Shown: in pieces, positions 56,952 to 64,000 of the stretch | Position numbering within the stretch: the stretch's first letter is position 1 | How the letters are laid out: every line of letters starts with the position of its first letter | Assembly: GCA_004194705.1 (NCBI GenBank) | Contig: SADC01000005.1 | Location: 248,001 to 312,000, forward strand | Source of the DNA: Ditylenchus dipsaci | Lineage: Eukaryota; Nematoda; Chromadorea; Rhabditida; Anguinidae | Reading direction: 5' to 3' | Length of the DNA: 64,000 bases | Notes under the pieces: model-generated | Database searches by the model: none | What the model saw: the letters and a program-made list of their open reading frames with translations, nothing else | What the model was told of the DNA's origin: nothing | Translations under genes and position numbers: made by a program

Positions 56952-57608
56952 CTGATTACATAAAGACGTTATATTGACTGAGTCAAGAGCATTCACGAAG
57001 CTGGTCTTTCGAGCAATCTTTTTCATTGTTTTGTTTTTAGTTGATATAAAAGCCAAAAGTAGGCATCTGTTTTTTGAACTAGAATAAAACATTTTTGTGT
57101 GAAATAAATTAGTTTGTAAAGTTTCGCTGTGTAGTAAAATTTTCAGTTATTTTGGTACAATTTATTTTTGAAGTCACACAAAGCGCTACTATCTACATCG
57201 ACAAATAAATAAAAAATTTGAAATTCACACGAAAAAATTCGCAAGCATCATTGAATAACTCGGTTCAGTCCGCTCAAATTGAAATTTCTGCGCTTTTCAA
57301 CTTTCACGGTCCTTTGTTGGATATTCTCATTTCAAATAGTATCAATACTTTGATTTTTGTTTTTCACGGCTTCTGTTTGTCATGTATCTACAAAGAAATG
57401 AATTGCTTGCTGTAGTGCAAGAAAAACGTAATCTTGCCCGTGTTATGAAAATTATAGGAAAATTGATCCATAGCCAGCTTGAATAGAGATATCGTTCGGC
57501 AAATGACTTTTTTCGATAGATCAGGGGTGGTAGCGCCTTTCCTATGTCAGTAGTTTTAGCTGCGCGATTTAAGTAATTTATATACTGGTTTAGGGCTGAC
57601 TAGTTCTA

Positions 57609-57801
57609 CAAGGTGGCCCAAAAAGAACCTGAAAAATACTAAAAAATTTGCGTAGGTATCCTCTTGCTTCATCGATATCCCCAGAAAAAACGATGTCAGT
57701 AGTTAAGCTACCTGGAAGCCAAAACAATATAAATAAGTTGCAAATGAACAATTTAATTATCGACGTTTTTCACAAATTTCAGGTTATTTTTGACCACCCT
57801 G
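57609..57801. mobile_element. Mariner-type MITE, degraded duplication
   Basis: CAAGGTGGCCCAAAAAGAAC after TA; the right end inverted (TTTTTGACCACCCTG) is followed by CATA rather than TA. It resembles the element at 50450-50698, including internal ATCGATATCCCC / GGGGAAATCGAT sequence. Confidence 0.6.
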
Positions 57802-57825
57802 CATAAGTCAAGTATAATAATTTTT

Positions 57826-58661
57826 GGCTCTATCCCTCAATGGGTACCAATTTTTAAACTTGGTCCCTGTTGCTTTTTCGTGATTTTTTAGGCTTTGGCA
57901 AGGTTGTTGGTTAAGACGGGCTCAAATATGTTCCTCTCTTTCTCAAATATGTTTGAAAAAAAAAGTAACAAAAATTTCTGAATTTGTCCCAAAATACTCT
58001 GGTCTACAATTGTCTACGCCTGAAAAAAACCGGAAGTCGAAGTCAAATAGGGGGGGGGGGTGAAGAAGCCCAATGGCATTAGTTTGTTGAAAAGGCATGC
58101 CCGTGCGTTAAGGCGCGAACCAGCAGTTTTTTTTCGAATTTTTTCGAATCGTCCCATTTTTCACTCGTTCTGCGTCAAATCTGATATAGGTGACCTTATA
58201 CTGCTTTTAAAAACTAGACAGAAAACTTAAAAAATCTAGACTAGAACGAATGTAAAAATTTATCGAGAAAGAAAAGAACTGCTGGTTCGCGCCTTTTCTC
58301 CCCATCGGGCACGATCATGCCCCTTTAAGTTTTGTTATTTTATAACCTTTTATTATTCTATTGGTATAAAAAGACAAATACTTCTGCAAAATTAAGCAAC
58401 TTTATAAAAAAACAGCCCAGCCAGTCCATTTTTGCATCAGTCTCCCTGTTATTTTTTCGTGATTTTTAATGACTAGGCTTAGACAAGGTTTTTGTCAGCA
58501 TATGTTGAAAAAGACTTAAACATGAATCTAAGATATGTCTAAGTTAATCCTAATGTGGGCTGACCAGACCTTACCTAAACCCAATCCCAAGGCTAAAAAA
58601 TCACGAAAAAACAACAAGGGGGACCAAGCTTAAACATCGGTACCCGTTGAGGGATAGGGCC
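57826..58661. repeat. 836-bp foldback with GGCTCTATCCCTCAATGGGT ends
   Basis: GGCTCTATCCCTCAATGGGT is inverted at the right (ACCCGTTGAGGGATAGGGCC). Arms continue through TTGGTCCCTGTTGCTTTTTC. Inner sequence includes an inverted pair around 58115 and 58290 (GCGAACCAGCAGTTTT / AACTGCTGGTTCGCGCC). Fragments of the arm are at 9100-9140 and 19625-19660. Confidence 0.7.
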
Positions 58662-59521
58662 TAATTTTTTCATACTAATGATAATAACACGCTAAAGCAC
58701 ATTATGATTTTTCAAGACTTAGTTTTTTATCTTCAACGCAGCTCAATTTTGTTCATTAATTATAGCGTATAGCTTTGCGCTGACCAAGATACTCTCTTTT
58801 TCGAATTTATTTAAAGTCGAAATTTCGAGTTTTTATTAGATCAGAAATTCGAGATGTCAAAAAAAAGGTGTTTTGTGAGTTAGACGCTGGTTGTCCAAAC
58901 TATTGCCCACAGGTAGTTGCTCACTTACACTTAGTCAACTTATTCCCAACGGTTCTTTTGAGATATTATAGTCATAGCTATGGCTTACAGGATTTGCTTT
59001 GTGTTCGCAAAAAACAAATGGCTCGACGAGTAGTAGTGAAAAGGCTTTTTTGTAGAAAAGGCAAAAATTAGAACCCGGTGTTTCTTGTGTTAAAAACCTG
59101 TTCGCGACACGTTCAAGACTCTAAACACACACGGGCAATGTTTTTCTGAGCTCACTCCGAGTGAGAATCCTCAGTGAGAATCTCACTCACTACCAGTGAG
59201 TACAACATTTTTTGTTCTCACTGTCGCTCAGTGCCGGTGAATACAAATTTCGAAAATCACTCTCACTCACAGGTCAAAAAATCGTCTTTAGAAAAACACT
59301 TTATAATCCCCTGAGTGAATTTTGGCCATAAGTTTTTTAAATTGCGCCTGCTTTTCGGCAATATTATTTTTATTTATTTGAATGAACACACCGTGGCGGA
59401 GGAAATGACACCAAATTTCCTAAAAATCTTTATTCGTAACATCAACAAGATCAATAACAAAAAAGCAACAATTTTCAAATTTTAATATTCAATTTTACGG
59501 AATTTTTAAAACTTGTTAGTT

Positions 59522-59612
59522 AGCTAGAGATGAGCGCACTCATTTACCTTAGATATATATATTCCGAGCAAAACTCTTGATCATAAAATGCATATAGAGT
59601 CTATTTCTGCCC
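59522..59612 (-). repeat. Family A core, leader/donor fragment
   Basis: The minus sense keeps CTCTATATGCATTTTATG, CTCGGAAT, a changed ATATATCTAAG and donor-like GTAAATGAGTGCGC, then ends. The hairpin half is absent. Confidence 0.6.
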
Positions 59613-61319
59613 AGGGAGACCAAAGCAAAAGAAAAAAAATACTTTTTTGGATATTTTTTCATGAATCCGTTGTCAAAAAAAGTTTATGTCAGAAACTGAA
59701 AAAGTTAACATGACTAGCAAACTTGAACAAGCTTTTTCGTCTTTACTTTTCTTTTTCCGGAACATTTTCGCCAGAAAGGTGCCTTATTAAATGCTCTTTC
59801 TAATGCACTAAAACTTAAGACGGAGCAAGCCGGTTTCCGATTGTCACGGCGGTTTTTCGCCAAAAACGCTGATTTAAAAAAAAATACATTTCTGCTAAAA
59901 TTCGCAATAGACTGTGAAGTTTTTGTAATCATAAGTAAGAGCAACTCCTTTTGCGTCGAATAGGTGTGTAAACGAATATGTGGGATGAAATTTTCATTAA
60001 ATATAAGCCGTTTTCAGAAATTTACTGGTTTTGGCACTTGTTCACTTTGGGGGTAGGGGGGGGCTGTTTCAAAAGCACGTTTTGGCTGAAAAAACTGATT
60101 ACTTGGGTACACACAAAAGACCAGAAAGACTACACTTTTACACAGACTTTTGATTCCGTCCTTACATGTGCTGGCTTAGTCTATGCTTAAGGCTTTTGGC
60201 TAAGCGAAAATGTTGGTTTTACATGAGGACTCCTAACCGCCCAAACCGAAGGCTAAAAATGGAACAAAAGAAAGACGCTTGAGAAAAGTTTTTTATTTGA
60301 ATGTGTGATGTGACATGAATTTTATTAGATTGGCAAGTATGCGAGTATGCGAGTTACCTACCTTCTTTTTTTTCAGAAAATGACCAGACCGTCTACCCGG
60401 GTCCATAAAATTATTTTAAGCCAAATTACCTCCCCATGTGCTAAACTACTTTTCAGAAACAAAAAAGTACAACAATTACGCAAAAGTAAATCTCACTAAA
60501 AACGTTACGCAACCACGTGGATCTACCTGCTTCTGTCTTTTCCAAGAGCGCACTTTGTCTTCTTCTCTATCTGATTTTTTCTCTCTAACGTGTTTACTTG
60601 AATTATTTTCCGTGACGCCATTGCTTGGAAAACAAGCCCACGCATGATCTGTTCAAAGAAACGAGAGGCACCTACAGATGTTTGGCCTTTTACATGTAGC
60701 GCACATGCAAATTGTCGACGTAAGAAAATACTCAAACCAATAACCCTTTTTTTCAAATTAGTTAGCTTTTATTATAGCGAGAAAATTTTACAAGAACTAG
60801 TTAGTTTGATATTTATAGTAAATTCAATTTCTTATTGATGTTTTTTACTTTTTTCGTCTGTTTGCTTTTTTTTATATATTTTAGTAGTTTTCTCTATTAT
60901 TTGTTGCAGTCGACTGCCGATATAAAAGCACCTTAGGACAAATTTGAAAACTACAACAAACTTGACTCTTGATATGACGCCACCTTTGCTATATCGACAC
61001 TTAAAATAACCATGCTCACGGTGGTCTGGTGGTCCCCCGCCAATTCGATTTTTTTTAATCATTGATTTTCTGTTCGGATTTTTTTACTTGTTTTTTAACA
61101 AAACGACCCTACAAATTAATTTTAGGCTTAGTTTTGTTAGAAACCAAGCTAGAAACCAATTTACCGTACAGAAATTCAACAATTAGGCAAGAATTTGAAT
61201 TGGCGGGTGACCACCAGACCACTGTGAGCATGGTTCTTGAAAGCCAATTTCCGTCAACTCATCAACCCCTTATCAATTTTATTCCAAAGTAAATCCTGAA
61301 ATGAAATTCGTGCTGTAAG

Positions 61320-61680
61320 CATAGTGACCGCGCCCTTCTCCGGGCCCGTGCCCGTCTCCGTACGGATGGCGCCGAAAATTGAGACGGTCGGACGACCGCT
61401 GTCCAGAAAATAAAGTGGACGGTCGGCCGAAGGCCGGCGAGAATTTTCTTTAAAGGACAGCATGTAAATTTTTTTGAAAGGGAAAAAATTTACTCAATTT
61501 TTTCAATTATACTCAATCATATAAACTTTTTATTTTACTCAATAAAATTTTATTTTACTCAATTTTTGAAGGATGGCCTGTGAATTTTTTTGTTAGTAGG
61601 ACGGCCGGCGGTCGGACGGTTGTAAAAAAAATTAAGGATGGGACGGTGCACGGCCGGTGAAGAAAAACAAAAACGGCCGC
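61320..61680. repeat. GGACGGCCGG / CGAAGGCCGGCGA GC-rich repeat
   Basis: Degenerate copies of GGACGGTCGGCCGAAGGCCG in an AT-rich surrounding. Similar blocks are at 63030-63240 and 63680-63735. Overlapping ORFs (Arg/Gly/Pro-rich) are repeat translations. Confidence 0.65.
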
Positions 61681-61709
61681 AAAAAATTGTGACGTCACAA
61701 TAAGTAACG

Positions 61710-62318
61710 GGTGTACCGAAAGTTCTCGGACAACTTTTCAGCTCACTTTTTAAATAAAAATTTTGTATTATGAAAATTCTAACACATAGCTTTTGTAGCC
61801 CTGCTCTTCCTTTTTAAAATGACATATGAATTTTTTAATTTTACGCAATAAATTGACCTTCATTCGCCACAATACATTTGTGCAGTCTTTTGGGGAAATT
61901 TTCAATGGCATTTTGAATAAATTCTTGTGGAATGTTGCCTTATTCTCTGATTGAAGAAGCCTTCAATGCCTTGATTGAGTTGTAAGACTGGGAGCAGGCC
62001 TTTGACTGAAGATAGGGCCAGCAGAAATAGTCCATCACATTTCAGTCGTGAGAGTTGGGCGCCCGCTTCCCAATTGGGCTGGTGTGGTGGGGATCAACGG
62101 TGATGGCGTTTAGAAAGTATTGCTGCGTGACTTGTTTTTCTTTCCTTCATTTCTTTGTCCCACTTTCCAAGTGGAATGTTGACATAAATAAAAAAACTTT
62201 ATATGTCATTTCGAAGAGGAGGAGCAGGGCTACAAAACTTTCGTGTTAGAACTTTTGTAATAGATAATTTTTATTTAAAAAATAAGCTCAAAGTTAGTCC
62301 AGGAACTTTTGTTACACC
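61710..62318 (-). mobile_element. Internally deleted mariner/Tc1-type element with transposase tail
   Basis: Terminal inverted repeats of about 110 bp start GGTGTACCGAAAGTTC and GGTGTAACAAAAGTTCC and share TTGTAGCCCTGCTC. The minus strand 62075-61841 encodes the end of a mariner-family transposase: a NVMDYFCWPYLQSKACSQSY segment, then NIPQEFIQNAIENFPKRLHK and CIVANEG, ending at TAA (61841-61843). Two in-frame stops lie within it (before NVMD and before GNIP), and the N-terminal two thirds are missing. It is a dead remnant. Confidence 0.75.
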
Positions 62319-62326
62319 TATTAGTA

Positions 62327-62470
62327 CAGTCGAACCTGGATACAACACCATTCTCTATAAAAGACCACCCAAAAATAGACCGATTTAGTCAGCTTTGATT
62401 AAAATTAAGTCAAGTGAAACCTCGATACAACATCACCTGGATACCACACCTTGGAGTTCAGGTTCGACTG
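62327..62470. mobile_element. 144-bp pogo-like MITE with TA duplication
   Basis: TA on both sides (62325-62326 and 62471-62472). CAGTCGAACCTGGATACAAC is inverted at the right (GGTTCGACTG). An internal GAAACCTCGATACAACATCA copy is present. It abuts the mariner remnant. Confidence 0.8.
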
Positions 62471-63029
62471 TATATCGCAATTACAATTTGGAAAACATTC
62501 ATCTTCTAATGTGAACTTGTTTTATTGAATAAGAAAAAAAATTTAAGCCTAAAACTAGCAAGAATAAGATAACTAAGACACTCAAAATTAAAATCTTTGT
62601 CTGTTGAAATTGAAACATTGTGTCGTTTGTTGCAAGCAAATTTAGCTAGATACTCTCGCACAGCTTGTCTCGCTTTTTCTTTTTCGTCTCTATCTAGGAA
62701 ATCCCAGTGTTTTTCTGAAGACATTTTTTTGACCTGTGAGTGAGAGTGAGTGAGAATGACCTTTGTCCTCACAGCTTGCGGGTGGGAGTAAGAAAAAAGT
62801 TTTTGCTCTCAGTGAGAATCTCACTGAGAATGAGAATCTCAGTGAGAATTAAGCCGAAATCTGAGCTTTTTGAGGGTGAGGACGTTTTTTGGCATGGGAA
62901 GAGTGGGAAATTCAACGCCCGCTTTGCGAAAAATAACTTTAGCAGATTCCACCCGAAAGTATTAGCAAGAAGTAATTAACAATTAATGTGTAATCATTGA
63001 TTACTAATCCAAAATACCTCTTCTTTGCA

Positions 63030-63240
63030 ACAAGAAGAGCCAGCCGAAGGCCGGCGAAAAAAATTGACTTTGGACGGCCGGTAGACGACCGGGCTAAATT
63101 TCAGAGGATGAAGAAATATTGGACGGCCGGCCGAAGGCCGAAAAGTTCAGTTGGACGGCCGGCCAAACGCAAAAAAAAAATAAGAACGGCAGGTCGGACG
63201 GCCGGCAAAAATGCCAAGACGGCGGACGGGACGCCGTACA
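63030..63240. repeat. GGACGGCCGG repeat, second block
   Basis: About eight degenerate copies of GGACGGCCGGCCGAAGG with spacers. ORFs here are repeat-derived. Confidence 0.65.
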
Positions 63241-63450
63241 AATTTTCGCGGTCACTATGGCTGTAAAGAGGAAATCGAAGCGAGCAGTTCAAGAAAGCTC
63301 AAGGTTTACACGAATGAATTCGAGCTCTAATGATTGAGCACGGTGAATCTGTTTCCGTTAATAATGCGGCGAAGAAGTTTGGAATGAGCAGAAGAAGAAT
63401 TTTCGGATAGCGCAAACACAAGAATCAGTTCAAAGCTGCAAAGTTATTTA
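63240..63450 (+). pseudogene. Degenerate pogo/Tigger-type (CENP-B-like) DNA-binding domain
   Basis: The plus strand reads RKLKVYTNEFEL, then in the next frame LMIEHGESVSVNNAAKKFGM and SRRRIFG, a TAG, then RKHKNQFKA. This is the helix-turn-helix pattern at the N terminus of pogo-superfamily transposases (Lys/Arg-Tyr-Thr...Phe-Lys-Leu..., Ala-Ala-x-x-Phe-Gly-Val/Met-Ser, then Trp-Arg-Lys). One frameshift and one stop, at the position of the usual Trp, show it is dead. It is a plausible relic of the source of the pogo-like MITEs in this window. Confidence 0.55.
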
Positions 63451-63559
63451 TTACATATAGCTCGGTGTCCTATTTTTTATACTTTATCATCTTCGATGGG
63501 AGAGGTTAGGTAAAAGATTGGCTTAGAACAGAATCTAGTGTAATGTAGGAAGGATCAGG

Positions 63560-63795
63560 GTTTTCGTGATATGGATTCTGGAGCCCTGATATGATAATGA
63601 TGTGATATGGGATGACAAGATATCATCTCAGGTGATATGAAATTAGTCGAAATTTCACCTCATATCATCTGATAAAGAAGAGCAGCCGAAGGCCGGCGAA
63701 AAAAAATTGACTTTGGACGGCCGGTAGACGATCATCTGATATGAGGTGGAATTTTCTAAAATTCTTTGATATGATATTGATATGACATCATGACA
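63560..63795. repeat. GATATGA-rich cluster with nested GGACGGCCGG copy
   Basis: Many TGATATGATA/ATCATATCA motifs in both orientations, interrupted at 63680-63735 by a copy of GCCGAAGGCCGGCGAAAAAA. It matches the ends of the element at 35075-35875. Confidence 0.55.
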
Positions 63796-63824
63796 GGGAT
63801 GGCCATTTGTATCCTAAGTGGAAT

Positions 63825-64000
63825 GTGCCTAGTTTAGGCACATACCTATTTAATTTTGTACCCTTTTAGAATATTCCTTCATATAGGTCCTGTTTCTTTT
63901 AGGTATGTGCCTATTTTAGGCACATTCCTATTTTATTTTGTTTTTTTAGGAACATTCCTTTATGTAGTGTTGTTCCTTATAAGAATATGGCTTATTCTCT
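63825..64000. repeat. TTAGGCACATACCTATTT repeats at the window edge
   Basis: TTTAGGCACATACCTATTTA and TATTTTAGGCACATTCCTAT alternate with inverted AGGTATGTGCCTAT copies. Truncated by the window end. Confidence 0.55.

Larger units (their letters stand above)
57000..59140. other. Gene-free stretch apart from the MITEs listed
   Basis: 3' flank of the secreted coiled-coil gene. An ORF at 58868-59071 (plus, CPNYCPQVVAHLHLVNLF) has no recognised family and no splice support. Nothing else beyond the two inverted-repeat elements. Confidence 0.4.
59145..62880. mobile_element. Possible hAT-type element, 3.7 kb, with nested insertions
   Basis: Both ends contain clustered GTGAGAATCTCACTCA motifs, inverted: 59150-59290 and 62730-62870 share GACCTGTGAGTGAGAGTGA next to TTTTTT. 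Inside the right end, minus 62725-62510 reads SEKHWDFLDRDEKEKARQAV and REYLAKFA, resembling the C-terminal segment of hAT transposases. Nested are a family A piece (59522-59612), a GGACGGCCGG patch (61320-61680), a mariner remnant (61710-62318) and a pogo-like MITE (62327-62470). A target duplication was not established. Confidence 0.4.

Noticed and set aside
58868..59071. 67-codon plus ORF with several cysteines
   Set aside because: No family resemblance, no splice support and no neighbouring exon.
63030..63340. Arg/Gly/Lys-rich ORFs
   Set aside because: Translations of the GGACGGCCGG repeat.

Overview
This is AT-rich eukaryotic nuclear DNA from an invertebrate, carrying intron-split genes with GT-AG introns as short as about 50 nt and one 44-nt GC-AG intron. 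It is packed with foldback and MITE-type repeats. A metazoan is certain from the rapsyn gene. A nematode would fit the tiny introns, the gag style and the repeats, but that is inference. Long ORFs are scarce because exons are short, so genes were assembled by eye from splice phase and family alignment. Layout: (1) 1438-5431, minus strand, is a rapsyn gene (acetylcholine-receptor clustering scaffold) in about ten small exons, including micro-exons of 32, 35 and 46 nt. (2) 5.5-26 kb is mostly repeats: palindromic MITEs, a 50%-GC gag-like retroelement remnant (19.7-21.45 kb) and copies of a composite hairpin family. (3) 26.8-27.0 kb, minus strand, is the first exon of a small secreted protein paralogous to the gene at 54.7 kb. 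(4) 28.9-29.25 kb, minus strand, is a possible piggyBac-like transposase tail. (5) 32.3-41.85 kb, minus strand, is a secreted or lysosomal serine carboxypeptidase of family S28 whose 2-3 kb introns are filled with DNA transposons. (6) 44.98-51.18 kb, plus strand, is a RanBPM (RANBP9/10)-like gene with CTLH and CRA parts. (7) 54.67-56.95 kb, plus strand, is a secreted coiled-coil protein whose coding exon is split by a TA-flanked MITE. (8) 57-64 kb holds nested transposon remnants: a possible hAT element with mariner, pogo and GC-satellite pieces, and a degenerate pogo-type DNA-binding domain. The genes are not functionally linked and there is no operon-like layout. Two points stand out. Isolated one-base frameshifts recur in exons of three unrelated genes, which suggests residual assembly indels or joint decay. 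A repeat family present in at least nine copies carries a TATA-like box, a conserved short leader ending in a perfect splice donor, a donor-sequestering stem capped by UUCG and further hairpins; this resembles spliced-leader RNA architecture.
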